Shown in pieces: positions 1-9,592 of a stretch of 64,000 nucleotides of DNA; position 1 is the stretch's first letter; each line of letters begins with the position of its first letter. The notes beneath the pieces were generated by a model. It worked only from the letters and a program-made list of their open reading frames with translations. It searched no databases and was not told the DNA's origin. Source of the stretch: Bacteroidetes bacterium 46-16 (GTDB lineage: Bacteria > Bacteroidota > Bacteroidia > Chitinophagales > Chitinophagaceae); contig MKUN01000048.1 of assembly GCA_001897835.1 (NCBI GenBank), positions 21,430 to 85,429 of the forward strand, given 5' to 3'. The position numbers and the translations under genes were made by a program.

Positions 1-3000
1 ACGGATGCCTTTTTGAACAGCTCTTCTAACCATGCGGCACGGGAATACCTGTTTGAGCGGGCAAACTTCGTGGGCCTGGCTGTAATGCCGGACAACCTGA
101 TGAAAGATACAGGTAACACAGAAGCGCCGAATCACCTGTTGATCGTTCAGAAAAATACAGCAAAGGAAAAGATAAGTTGGGAAGAAGATTGGCTGAATGA
201 AGTACGTGAGAGGGAGAATGAGTTTGGCCGCTTTCCTTATAACTACTTCATATCTACGCATGATCATGATGTTGTCATGGGCAATGTGCGTAAGCCCGGA
301 AAAAACCAATACGGCAGGGCTTCAGAAGTAGTATGGCAGGACGGTGATATTAACCAGATACGGGATGCCCTTTATGCCAGCCTTACCCATCAATTAAAAA
401 ATCGCTTCAACACCGAACTGTTTGCGAAAACACAAGCATTCGCCCTACCAGTTTCAGAAAACGAAGGCAAAAAGCTGACCTACCTGCCGATGCCGGAAAG
501 CAAGGCAGAAATTCCGTCAGTACAATTAGGGTTATTTGATACCGCACCGGCAGAACAAATCAACCGGGCAATGGCCTATATCAACTCGCTCGATGAAACC
601 ATCGTACAAAAAACAACAGCTCGTATTGTCGGTACAATCCGTACCACTGATAAGCCAAGCCACGAAAATGTAGTATTGCTTACAGCAAAACAGCATAAAA
701 GCAACCGATTTTTATATAAGCTCTATTCCAACGTCAAGGAAGTAAATCAACTGTCTGTAAACTGGATGGATGCCCGCTTATTGGGGCATGAACTTACAGG
801 TATTTCCAATTACCTTAAACAGTTTGATCACAGTTTCAAATATGAAGGCGATCAAACATTGGAAGGTTTTTTCCGCTTTGAGCAAAAAACACCACTTCCT
901 TTTATTGGCCTGAAATCTTATTACCAGGAAGGAACATTGGTGGTGCACATAGGCAGCGTCGGAACTATAGGCAGTCCAGATCCAGAATATAAACAGGCAG
1001 TTTTCCAGCCTCTCGGTCTTCAAGGTAATATTCGCTTTTATGAAAATTACACCGCATTACGCGATGCTTATCTCGAATTATCCGGCAAGGAAGTATCAGG
1101 GGAAACCATCACCGATGTTGACAGGGACAGCCTTAACACTACTTATGAAAAGTTCATTGCGGAATACGGGCTTTTAAATAGTTCCGATAATCGCAGGCGC
1201 ATCCTGGAAGATACCGCCTTTGGTGTTATTACGCTTTCCTCTCTCGAACGCAGGGATGGCGAAAGGTTTGTAAAAGCCGACATTCTTACTCACGCTATTC
1301 ATTATGTAAAAGAACGGTTCATTACCGATGATCCCATTGAAGCGCTGGCACACAGTCTTAATGATACAGGCAAGGTAGATGTAGGGTTTATCAGCGCCGC
1401 AATGGGGTTGGAAGAAAACGAGGTGATCGGTCGCCTGGGCAACCATGTATACATGAATCCTGCCAGCAATGAATGGGAAACTGCCGATCAATATTTAAGC
1501 GGCAATGTGGTAGAAAAACTAAGACAGGCAGAACGTCTGTTTAATGAGTTTCATGAGAATCCGCAATATAAACGAAGTGCTGAGGCCATATTAAAGGTGC
1601 AGCCGGAGCGTATTCCATTTGAACTACTGGATTTCAATTTAGGTGAACGCTGGATACCCACTTCTTACTATGAGCGTTTCGCAACAGCATTGTTTGAACA
1701 GGACGCTACTATCAATTATTTCGCTTCGCTGGATGCTTTCAAAGTAAGCATCGGGATGAACATCAAAGTATCGAGGGAGTTTGCTGTTACACCTAAAAGC
1801 GGTCGCACAACTTACGGCTACACGCTGATGGAACATGCACTGGAGAACACCACTCCCTTCTTTACTTATGAAGTAAAGGGGCCGAACAATACAACCATCA
1901 GGCTGCCGGATAATGAAGCCATACAGTTGGCTCACCAAAAGATTGAGCAGATTCGAAGCGGTTTTATCAACTGGCTAAATGAATTGCCCGATACAGAAAA
2001 AAAGCACTTAGAAAATCTGTACAACGATACGTTCAACTGCTATGTATTACGGGAGTTCGATGGCACTCACTTGAACTTTCCCGGACTTGATAAAAAGACT
2101 TTGGGCATTGAAGACCTATACAGCAGTCAGAAAAATGCAGCATGGCGCATTATACAGAACAGGGGTGCTTTGGTTGACCACGAAGTGGGGTTAGGTAAAA
2201 CGCTTACCATGATCGTTTCCGCTCAGGAAATGAAACGCTTGGGCATTGTACATAAACCCATGATCGTTGCACTGAAGGCAAACGTTAACCAGATTGCCGA
2301 AACTTATAAAAAAGCCTATCCAAAGGCCCGCATACTGTTTCCCGGACAAAACGATTTTACACCAGCACAGCGGCTACGGCTCTTTCATGAAATAAAGAAT
2401 AACAATTGGGATTGTATCATCCTTACACATGATCAATTCGGAAAAATACCACAGTCACCAGAGATACAAAAAGAAATATTCCAGGCAGAACTGGACAATG
2501 TAGAACGTGATCTGGAAACGGTCAAAGAGCTTAGTGGTGAAATCTCTAAGAAAATGCTTAAAGGCTTAGAGATACGCAAAAACAACCTTGAAGGCAAGCT
2601 GAAGGGAGTGCTTAAAGATATAGAGGAAAAGAAAGATGCAGGTATCAATTTCAGGGATATGGGCATTGATCACCTCTTTGTGGATGAATCTCATAAGTAT
2701 AAGAACCTCACGTTTACAACCCGTCACAACCGGGTTGCAGGCTTAGGCAATATGGAAGGCAGCCAGAAGGCGCTTAACATGCTGTTTGCCGTCCGTGAGT
2801 TGCAGAGCCGGTTTAACAGTGACTTGTGTGTAACCTTCCTGTCTGGCACACCCATATCTAACAGCCTTACAGAGATGTATCTGCTGTTCAAGTACCTGCG
2901 TCCGAAAGAAATGGAGCGTCAGCATATTGAGAATTTTGATGGTTGGGCAGCCGTATTCGCACGTAAGACAACAGACTTTGAGTTTTCAATAACCAATGAA

Positions 3001-4806
3001 ATCATAGCTAAAGAACGCTTCAGGCATTTTATTAAAGTGCCGGAATTGGCTTTATTCTATAATGAAATTACCGACTACAAGACGGCGAAGCATATTAACC
3101 TTGACAAGCCTGATCTGAATGAAACGTTGGTGAATATAAAACCAACACCCGAACAAGTCGAGTTCATCAAAAACCTGATGCAATTCGCTAAAACAGGTAA
3201 CGGCGAACTTATTGGACGTGGCAGGCTAACGCCTGAAGAAGATAAAGGCCGGATGCTGATTGCCACCAACTATGCAAAAAAGATGGCCGCAGACATGCGA
3301 CTGATTAGTGAATGGAAGTACAGCGACCATCCTGATAACAAGGTAAACGTCAGCGCCCGCAAGATTGCGGAAATCTATAAGGAAAGTATGCAGCATAAGG
3401 GTACGCAGATTGTGTTCTCCGACATTGGCACACCTAAACCCAACGACTTCAATATCTACGATGCGCTTAAAGAAAAGCTCGTGAGGGACTTTGGCATTCC
3501 TGAGCGTGAGATCACATTCATACACGACTGGACAGATACAAAAAAGCCTGAGCTGTTCCGAAAAATGAACCGGGGCGAAATACGCATTTTATTAGGCAGT
3601 ACCGAAAAAGCCGGCACAGGGTTGAACGTTCAGCAGCGTGTGGTGGCTATGCACCATCTGGATATTCCCTGGAAACCTTCAGAGCTGGAGCAACGCAATG
3701 GCCGTGGCGCACGCCAGGGCAACTTGATTGCTAAAGAGCATTATGAAAACAAGGTGCGGAACTATGTATATGCCGTAGAGCAGTCGCTTGATAATTACAA
3801 ATTTAACCTCCTGAAAAATAAACAGACGTTCATTTCGCAAATGAAAAATTGTGAGCTGAATGTCCGCACTATTGATGAAGGCACAATTGATGAAAAGAGC
3901 GGGATGAATTTCTCCGAATACATCGCTATTCTTTCCGGTGATACATCGCTGTTAGAAAAATCAAAGCTGGAAAAGAAAATAGCTGTAATGGAAAGCCTGA
4001 AAGTATCTCATTTCAGGGAAGTGTCCCGTAACAAATACCAGTTGGAAACCTTGCAAAACGAGCAGGTTTCTACGGTCAAAACACTGGACAAGCTACGGGC
4101 AGATGAAACGGCGTATAAAAGCGTCCTTCAACTGGATAAGGATGGAGTGAAGGTCAATCTCATTAAACTGGATAACATCAGTTCATCAGATAGCGAAGCT
4201 GTCGGCAAGCATATTATCAAACTGTACCAGGACTGGAAACCAACTGATGCAGGTGAGCATACTGCACAGGTGGGTACATTATATGGCTTCAACCTGTATA
4301 TCCGCAGGCAACAGGATGCCTACGAAGAAAATGGCGTTTTTGAGTACCGCTACTCAAATAGCTTTTATGCCCAAAAGGACAATGAGGGCATTAAATACAC
4401 CTATAATAATGGCCTTCCAAATACAGATAATCCTAAGCTGGCCGCAAGACATTTCCTTAATGCCATTGACCGGGTGGAAAGCCTGAAAGATAAATACGAA
4501 CATACATTGGCCGACCTGACTACAGCTATACCGAAACTGGAACAGCTTACTACGAAGCCTTTTTTACAGGAGGCAGAATTATCACAAATGAAAAGCGAAC
4601 TGGCTAATCTGGAAAGGCAGATAGCCATTAAAATACAGGAAAAGCAACTGAAGCAGCAACAGGTAGCAGAAAACCAGCCAGACGAAGTGGCTGAAGTACC
4701 TGTCATTCAACTAAACGAAAAACTCAATGGACAAACTGTTCCGAAGGAAGTAATACTTGCCACACAACAAATGGCAGAACGTCCCCGAAGCAGAATGAGA
4801 TTATAA
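1..4806 (+). CDS. Conjugative-element methylase-like/SNF2 helicase, 5' end outside window
   Basis: The frame is open from base 1 (Thr-Asp-Ala-Phe-Leu-Asn), so the gene starts upstream; the TTG at 13 is only the first possible start inside the window. The first ~60 codons resemble the end of an N-6 adenine methylase-like domain (AMPDNLMKDTGNTEAP type). A superfamily 2/SNF2 helicase follows: Walker A DHEVGLGKT near codon 727, motif II VDESHKYK near 895, SGTPISNSL near 948, and the helicase C-terminal motif EQRNGRGARQGN near 1230. The last ~250 codons are coiled-coil and Gln-rich. Proteins of this size and layout accompany Bacteroidota conjugative transposons, where a role in DNA processing or anti-restriction is supposed but unproven. 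Fourteen bases separate it from the DUF4133 gene, so it is probably the first visible gene of the tra operon. Confidence 0.85.
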   Translation, partial: TDAFLNSSSNHAAREYLFERANFVGLAVMPDNLMKDTGNTEAPNHLLIVQKNTAKEKISWEEDWLNEVRERENEFGRFPYNYFISTHDHDVVMGNVRKPGKNQYGRASEVVWQDGDINQIRDALYASLTHQLKNRFNTELFAKTQAFALPVSENEGKKLTYLPMPESKAEIPSVQLGLFDTAPAEQINRAMAYINSLDETIVQKTTARIVGTIRTTDKPSHENVVLLTAKQHKSNRFLYKLYSNVKEVNQLSVNWMDARLLGHELTGISNYLKQFDHSFKYEGDQTLEGFFRFEQKTPLPFIGLKSYYQEGTLVVHIGSVGTIGSPDPEYKQAVFQPLGLQGNIRFYENYTALRDAYLELSGKEVSGETITDVDRDSLNTTYEKFIAEYGLLNSSDNRRRILEDTAFGVITLSSLERRDGERFVKADILTHAIHYVKERFITDDPIEALAHSLNDTGKVDVGFISAAMGLEENEVIGRLGNHVYMNPASNEWETADQYLSGNVVEKLRQAERLFNEFHENPQYKRSAEAILKVQPERIPFELLDFNLGERWIPTSYYERFATALFEQDATINYFASLDAFKVSIGMNIKVSREFAVTPKSGRTTYGYTLMEHALENTTPFFTYEVKGPNNTTIRLPDNEAIQLAHQKIEQIRSGFINWLNELPDTEKKHLENLYNDTFNCYVLREFDGTHLNFPGLDKKTLGIEDLYSSQKNAAWRIIQNRGALVDHEVGLGKTLTMIVSAQEMKRLGIVHKPMIVALKANVNQIAETYKKAYPKARILFPGQNDFTPAQRLRLFHEIKNNNWDCIILTHDQFGKIPQSPEIQKEIFQAELDNVERDLETVKELSGEISKKMLKGLEIRKNNLEGKLKGVLKDIEEKKDAGINFRDMGIDHLFVDESHKYKNLTFTTRHNRVAGLGNMEGSQKALNMLFAVRELQSRFNSDLCVTFLSGTPISNSLTEMYLLFKYLRPKEMERQHIENFDGWAAVFARKTTDFEFSITNEIIAKERFRHFIKVPELALFYNEITDYKTAKHINLDKPDLNETLVNIKPTPEQVEFIKNLMQFAKTGNGELIGRGRLTPEEDKGRMLIATNYAKKMAADMRLISEWKYSDHPDNKVNVSARKIAEIYKESMQHKGTQIVFSDIGTPKPNDFNIYDALKEKLVRDFGIPEREITFIHDWTDTKKPELFRKMNRGEIRILLGSTEKAGTGLNVQQRVVAMHHLDIPWKPSELEQRNGRGARQGNLIAKEHYENKVRNYVYAVEQSLDNYKFNLLKNKQTFISQMKNCELNVRTIDEGTIDEKSGMNFSEYIAILSGDTSLLEKSKLEKKIAVMESLKVSHFREVSRNKYQLETLQNEQVSTVKTLDKLRADETAYKSVLQLDKDGVKVNLIKLDNISSSDSEAVGKHIIKLYQDWKPTDAGEHTAQVGTLYGFNLYIRRQQDAYEENGVFEYRYSNSFYAQKDNEGIKYTYNNGLPNTDNPKLAARHFLNAIDRVESLKDKYEHTLADLTTAIPKLEQLTTKPFLQEAELSQMKSELANLERQIAIKIQEKQLKQQQVAENQPDEVAEVPVIQLNEKLNGQTVPKEVILATQQMAERPRSRMRL

Positions 4807-4820
4807 ACCAATTAAAGGAA

Positions 4821-5156
4821 ATGGTTATGGCAAATAGTGTATATCAGATCAACAAAGGAATTAACCAGAGCATAGAGTTCAAGGGTTTGAAAGCGCAGTA
4901 TATCTGGTATCTGGGCGGTGGTGTTGTTGCCCTGCTTATCGTCTTTGCGGTAATGTATATCATCGGCCTACCTACATATCTGTGTATCGTCCTTATCCTG
5001 TCCGCAGGAGCATTCCTTGTCATGAAGATCTATGCCATGAGCAATAAGTATGGAGAGTATGGCCTGATGAAAACCCTTGCCCGTAAGCATGTCCCGAAGC
5101 TCATCAAGTCGCGGAGCAGAAAAATTTTTATAGGACTAAAAGTAAAACAATCATGA
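4821..5156 (+). CDS. DUF4133 family conjugal transfer protein (TraF-like)
   Basis: This 111-aa protein has a short cytoplasmic N-terminus (VYQINKGINQSIEFKGLKAQ), two adjacent hydrophobic segments at about residues 28-50 and 52-70, and a basic C-terminal tail rich in Lys and Arg. That matches the DUF4133/TraF family of CTnDOT-type elements, small inner-membrane proteins thought to resemble VirB3. A second ATG at 4827 lies at better distance from the AAAGGAA upstream and may be the true start. Its stop codon overlaps the next start in ATGA. Its place just before the TraG ATPase fits the VirB3-VirB4 order of type IV secretion systems. Confidence 0.82.
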   Translation: MVMANSVYQINKGINQSIEFKGLKAQYIWYLGGGVVALLIVFAVMYIIGLPTYLCIVLILSAGAFLVMKIYAMSNKYGEYGLMKTLARKHVPKLIKSRSRKIFIGLKVKQS

Positions 5157-5980
5157 AAAGAGAATTGCCGGTGTATAGCATCGAAGGAACCGACTTTGTG
5201 GTTGATGTAGCTAACCTACAGCTTAGCGAAAAGGCAAACCCTGAAAACGTAATACCTCTGGCAGACATGCGGGATGTAGGCGATGGATATGTATTTGACT
5301 ACAGTCCAAAAGAAAAGAACATACCGATGATGTTCAGTGATGATACGGATGTAAGAACAGTTAAAATACCTGAGTTGGTACAGCTTGACCCTGTTGGAAT
5401 GTCGGAAAAATATGGCTGTTCCACCCACGAGATGCAGGGCAAAACAGATTTTTCATTAATGGTGGATCAGCAGGCGCTTGGGAGAAGATTAATGGGACAA
5501 CTGCCGACGGTAAATATTGCCGGTCATACCTTCTTTGTTGATATCCGCATGGACATGCTTCGTCCTAAAGACGATTTTCTTTCCAAAGGAATTGTATTAA
5601 GCCAGATTGATCATTTCTATGATGATGACCGTAGAGTTTATACCATTCCTTATAATCCAAAGACGCACGAATTTCAAGATCTGGACTACGATAACATTAC
5701 GTCTATCCCCAAAGACCTTATCGTTGTTTCGTTCCCTCACGAAAGTATGTTAGACCCGGTAGGATATAACCGGAAAGGCGGCTGGGATGAAACATACGGA
5801 TTAAAAGAAACCAATGTAAAATCTCATTTCGAGGCTAAGCTCGTGGATTGGAAGGAAACAGGCATCGAAACAACGATACAAGAAAATATCAATAAGCAGC
5901 ATAAACAACAAAAGCTGCCTAAACAAACCGATAAAGAACAAAAGGCTGGCAAGCGGCAACGCAGAGGGCCAAAGCTATAA
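5153..5980 (+). CDS. Conserved element protein with internal duplication, function unknown
   Basis: The 275-aa protein has no signal peptide or membrane segment, so it should be cytoplasmic. It appears to be two copies of one domain. Residues 3-80 carry LPVYSIEGTDFVVDV and later LDPVGM; residues ~117-205 carry LPTVNIAGHTFFVDI and later LDPVGYN, with similar spacing between the landmarks. The last ~50 residues are Gln/Lys-rich and basic, which could contact nucleic acid or membrane. It overlaps the TraF-like gene by four bases (ATGA) and precedes TraG, so it is likely co-translated with transfer genes. I do not recognise a named family. Confidence 0.72.
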   Translation: MKRELPVYSIEGTDFVVDVANLQLSEKANPENVIPLADMRDVGDGYVFDYSPKEKNIPMMFSDDTDVRTVKIPELVQLDPVGMSEKYGCSTHEMQGKTDFSLMVDQQALGRRLMGQLPTVNIAGHTFFVDIRMDMLRPKDDFLSKGIVLSQIDHFYDDDRRVYTIPYNPKTHEFQDLDYDNITSIPKDLIVVSFPHESMLDPVGYNRKGGWDETYGLKETNVKSHFEAKLVDWKETGIETTIQENINKQHKQQKLPKQTDKEQKAGKRQRRGPKL

Positions 5981-6024
5981 TGCTGCAAGGATGCAGTAAG
6001 TGACAACAGGTAAAATAAAGTGAG

Positions 6025-8493
6025 ATGGAAAAAGTGTTGGATGATATATTACCGATAATGGATGTGGAGCATGACTGCATCCTGAGCAAGCAAGGCGATG
6101 TAACAGTCGTTTTTAAGGCAGACCTGCCGGAAATATTTACCCTTTCCGATCAGGAATATGAAGCCTTTCACCAGGCATGGATAAAAGCGATTAAGCTGCT
6201 TCCCAAATTCAGTGTGTTTCACAAACAGGATTGGTTTCTCGAAAGCAGTCATAAACCCGATTTCTCAAAAGAAGATACCAGTTTCCTTAGCCGGGCAAGC
6301 GAACGTTTCTTTAATGAACGTCCTTTTCTCGCACATACCTGCTACATCATGCTTACCAAAAAGCCGGAAGGCCGGAAAACAGCCAGCTCGATGTTTTCAA
6401 GTCTCTTGCGGAAATCCATAGTGCCGGAAGAAACTTTGAGGCCGCAGATGTTACAGGACTTTCTGGACAGTACGGGACAATTCAAGCGAATCATGGAGGA
6501 TAGCGGGTTTGTGAAGCTGACAAGATTAAGAGAAAAGGACCTGCGCAGCCATAGCCGTAAAATGGGATTGGTAGAACAGTATTGCTACCTGTCTGAGCGA
6601 AATGATAGCTTCCTGATGGGCGATATCGTTTTTGATGAAGCGATGCGTGTGGGCGATAAATACTGCCAGTTATATACGCTGGGCGATGCAATAGATCTTC
6701 CTGCACTATGCGGCAGCCGCATCAACTACGATAAATACAGTACAGACAAAACGAAGTTCAGTGTTGGGTTTGCTTCTACGTTAGGGCAGCTTTTGCCCTG
6801 CAATCATATCTACAATCAATACATCTTTATTGAAGATGCACAGAAAACCATCCAAAAGCTGGAGAGTAAAAGGCTGAGGCTGCAATCTCTTTCTGCATAC
6901 AGCAGGGAGAATTTAATTGCAAGAGACGCTACGAACGATTTTCTGAACGAAGCCATCAGCCAGCAACGGTTGCCGGTTAAGGCGCATTTCAATGTGCTTG
7001 TATGGACAGACAATAAAGAGGAACTCAAAGACCTGAAGAATATGGTATCCTCTGCACTGGCACAGATGGATGCAGTAGCCAAGCAGGAAACCATTGGCGC
7101 TCCGCAGATATTTTGGGCGGGCATTCCTGGGAATGCCGCAGACTTCCCGATGAATGATACGTTTGATACGTTCGCGGAACAGGGAACCTGTTTCCTAAAC
7201 CTCGAAACCGGCTACCGATCTTCTTTAAGTCCGATAGGTATTCGCATGGGCGACCGGCTTAAAGGGAAACCCGTTCATGTGGACATTAGCGACGAGCCTA
7301 TGAAAATGGGCATCTGCACAAACAGAAACAAATTCATACTTGGGCCTTCCGGTAGCGGAAAATCATTTTTTACCAACCACATGGTACGTAGCTATTATGA
7401 GCAAGGTACGCATATCGTGCTGGTGGATGTGGGACATAGCTATAAAGGACTTTGCGACATGGTGAAGGGCTATTACTTTACTTATAGCGAAGACAATCCC
7501 ATCCGCTTCAATCCCTTTTACATAGGCGAAGGAGATAGCCTTGATACTGAAAAGAAAGAAAGTATTAAGACACTGCTCCTGGCACTGTGGAAGAAAGACG
7601 ATGAGGCATTCAAGCGGAGCGAATACGTTGCCCTGTCAAATGCCATTAGCGGTTATTACAGTTATCTGGAAAAAAATACTGCTGTGTTTCCCTGTTTCAA
7701 CAGTTTCTATGCTTTTCTGCGGGATGAATACACACTGGTGCTGGAGGGTGACAGAGTAAAAGAAAAGGATTTCGACATAGACAACTTTCTCTATGTGCTG
7801 CGCCCTTACTACGAAGGCGGCGAATTTGATTACCTGCTGAACGCTACCGAAAACCTGAATTTGCTGCAGGAAAGGTTTATCGTATTTGAACTGGACAACA
7901 TTAAGGATCACCCTATCCTGTTTCCGGTAGTAACCATTATTATCATGGAGGTTTTCATCAACAAAATGCGGAAGATGAAAGGCATCCGCAAAATGATATT
8001 GATAGAAGAAGCCTGGAAAGCCTTAATGAAAGAAGGCTTTGCAGAATACATCAAATACCTGTTCAAAACAGTCCGCAAATTCTTCGGTGAAGCAATCGTG
8101 GTAACACAGGAAGTGGAAGACATCATTTCTTCTCCGGTGGTAAAGCAAGCCATCATCAATAATAGTGATTGCAAAATCCTGCTCGACCAAAGCAAGTACC
8201 AGAACAAATTTGATCAGATACAGGAACTATTGGGGCTAACGGAAAAAGAAAAAGCATTGGTACTCTCGGTCAATAAGTCCAATGATCCCGCTAAGAAATA
8301 TAAAGAGGTATTCATCAGCCTTGGCGGTATGATGAGTAAAGTGTACCGGACAGAAGTAAGTCTTGAAGAATATCTCGCATACACTACTGAACAAACAGAG
8401 AAGGTAAAGCTGATGGAATACGCTGCAAAGTTTGATGGCGACATACGCAAAGGCATTGCGGCAATGGCAGAAGACATTAGGAATAAAAGTTAA
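6025..8493 (+). CDS. traG: TraG family conjugation ATPase (VirB4-like)
   Basis: The 822-aa protein is the energy-supplying ATPase of the mating-pair formation system, expected at the cytoplasmic face of the inner membrane. Walker A is GPSGSGKS at residues 440-447, followed by a typical VirB4 region (HIVLVDVGHSYKG); Walker B is MILIEEAWKALM near 657; the VTQEVEDI sensor region follows. The N-terminal ~400 residues match the CagE/TrbE/VirB4 N-terminal region of Bacteroides TraG proteins. Length is normal for the family. It must not be confused with the VirD4-type coupling protein called TraG in F-like plasmids. Confidence 0.93.
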   Translation: MEKVLDDILPIMDVEHDCILSKQGDVTVVFKADLPEIFTLSDQEYEAFHQAWIKAIKLLPKFSVFHKQDWFLESSHKPDFSKEDTSFLSRASERFFNERPFLAHTCYIMLTKKPEGRKTASSMFSSLLRKSIVPEETLRPQMLQDFLDSTGQFKRIMEDSGFVKLTRLREKDLRSHSRKMGLVEQYCYLSERNDSFLMGDIVFDEAMRVGDKYCQLYTLGDAIDLPALCGSRINYDKYSTDKTKFSVGFASTLGQLLPCNHIYNQYIFIEDAQKTIQKLESKRLRLQSLSAYSRENLIARDATNDFLNEAISQQRLPVKAHFNVLVWTDNKEELKDLKNMVSSALAQMDAVAKQETIGAPQIFWAGIPGNAADFPMNDTFDTFAEQGTCFLNLETGYRSSLSPIGIRMGDRLKGKPVHVDISDEPMKMGICTNRNKFILGPSGSGKSFFTNHMVRSYYEQGTHIVLVDVGHSYKGLCDMVKGYYFTYSEDNPIRFNPFYIGEGDSLDTEKKESIKTLLLALWKKDDEAFKRSEYVALSNAISGYYSYLEKNTAVFPCFNSFYAFLRDEYTLVLEGDRVKEKDFDIDNFLYVLRPYYEGGEFDYLLNATENLNLLQERFIVFELDNIKDHPILFPVVTIIIMEVFINKMRKMKGIRKMILIEEAWKALMKEGFAEYIKYLFKTVRKFFGEAIVVTQEVEDIISSPVVKQAIINNSDCKILLDQSKYQNKFDQIQELLGLTEKEKALVLSVNKSNDPAKKYKEVFISLGGMMSKVYRTEVSLEEYLAYTTEQTEKVKLMEYAAKFDGDIRKGIAAMAEDIRNKS

Positions 8494-8503
8494 TAAATAT
8501 CCG

Positions 8504-8899
8504 ATGAAACTGAGAAAACTGATACGGGATCTGTGCTGCGCAATTAAGGTAATTGTGCATTTCGGCAGGGAGCATCATGCCACCATTTCTATGATGTTGG
8601 GTATCTATGGAAAACAACCATTGCACAATGATATGGTTGCAGGAGTGGATACCATGCTGAGCATAACATCCTGTGGCAGCTTTTATAAAATCACACGCAC
8701 CGATTACATCAGCAACATACCTGAGAACGAAGAAACCTGGCTTGCTACTTACGGATGGCATTCTAATGGGCATCTGATTGAAATAGGCGGTGATCGGTAC
8801 TGCATTTTCGATACAGCTTCAAAATCGCTATACCTCGAAAAGCTAACCGAACAAGGAAAGACAACAATTGAATTATTTACTAAAATCTTGAAGCAATGA
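8504..8899 (+). CDS. Unknown 131-aa element protein
   Basis: The frame is open from 8432, inside traG, but the ATG at 8504 lies 8 bases after the traG stop and gives a sensible start (MKLRKLIRDLC). The protein has no signal peptide and one mildly hydrophobic stretch. The C-terminal half (residues ~60-115) has alternating beta-type sequence with WLATYGWHSNG and GGDRYCIFDT. It overlaps the following traI-type gene by four bases (ATGA), so it belongs to the transfer operon, in the slot between TraG and TraI. I do not recognise the family. Confidence 0.65.
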   Translation: MKLRKLIRDLCCAIKVIVHFGREHHATISMMLGIYGKQPLHNDMVAGVDTMLSITSCGSFYKITRTDYISNIPENEETWLATYGWHSNGHLIEIGGDRYCIFDTASKSLYLEKLTEQGKTTIELFTKILKQ

Positions 8900-9582
8900 A
8901 AAAATATGTAAGAATGATGCTTGTGGCTCTTTGCATTTCCTTCACTGTTCTTCCTGTACAGCAGGCAAATGCTACACCCATAGCCATACTGGAAATCATC
9001 AAGGCGGCGGTTAAAAAAGTGATAAAGGCGGTTGACTTAAAAATTCAGCGTTTGCAGAATAAAACGATCTGGTTGCAGAATGCTCAGAAGACACTGGAAA
9101 ACACCTTATCTAAGCTGAAGCTGGATGAAATTTCTGACTGGACGGAAAAGCAAAAAGAACAGTATCGTAAGTATTACGATGAGTTGGCGCAAGTAAAAGC
9201 AATTATCTCCTATTACCAGCGCATCCGGGATATTACCAAAAAGCAATTGCGCCTTGTGGACGAATACAACAGGTCATGGGCACTGATCCGACAGGACAGC
9301 CGCTTTACAGCAAAGGAAGTAATGTATATGGAAAAGGTGTATTCGGGTATTCTCGATGAGAGCTTGAAGAATATTGACCAGATCAATCTCATTATTAAAT
9401 CCTTCACCACGAAGATGAGTGATGCCAAACGGCTGGAGTTGATCAACAATGCAGCCGACCAGGTAGATGCCAACTACTCCGATTTGGTACAGTTCAACAG
9501 GCAGAACACCTTACTAAGCCTTCAGCGTGCTAAGACCGAAACTGAAGTGCAGGCAGTTAAAAAATTATATGGACTTCCTTAA
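8896..9582 (+). CDS. traI: TraI-type secreted coiled-coil conjugation protein, copy 1
   Basis: The 228-aa protein has an N-terminal signal peptide (residues 1-26, cleavage near NA-TP), so it acts outside the inner membrane. Most of the remainder is helical and coiled-coil. The C-terminal half has landmarks shared with the next two genes: F-x3-E-x2-Y-x3-VY, ESLKNIDQ, MSD-x2-RL, then LQRAK and KKLYGL at the end. It matches the position and type of CTnDOT TraI, required for transfer with no known enzymatic role; by analogy it may correspond to VirB5. The ATGA overlap at the start couples it to the preceding gene. Confidence 0.8.
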   Translation: MKKYVRMMLVALCISFTVLPVQQANATPIAILEIIKAAVKKVIKAVDLKIQRLQNKTIWLQNAQKTLENTLSKLKLDEISDWTEKQKEQYRKYYDELAQVKAIISYYQRIRDITKKQLRLVDEYNRSWALIRQDSRFTAKEVMYMEKVYSGILDESLKNIDQINLIIKSFTTKMSDAKRLELINNAADQVDANYSDLVQFNRQNTLLSLQRAKTETEVQAVKKLYGLP

Positions 9583-9592
9583 ATCAACACGT

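Noticed and set aside
13..4806. TTG at 13 as the real start of the helicase gene
   Set aside because: The frame is open from base 1 and the first codons fit the interior of a methylase-like domain.
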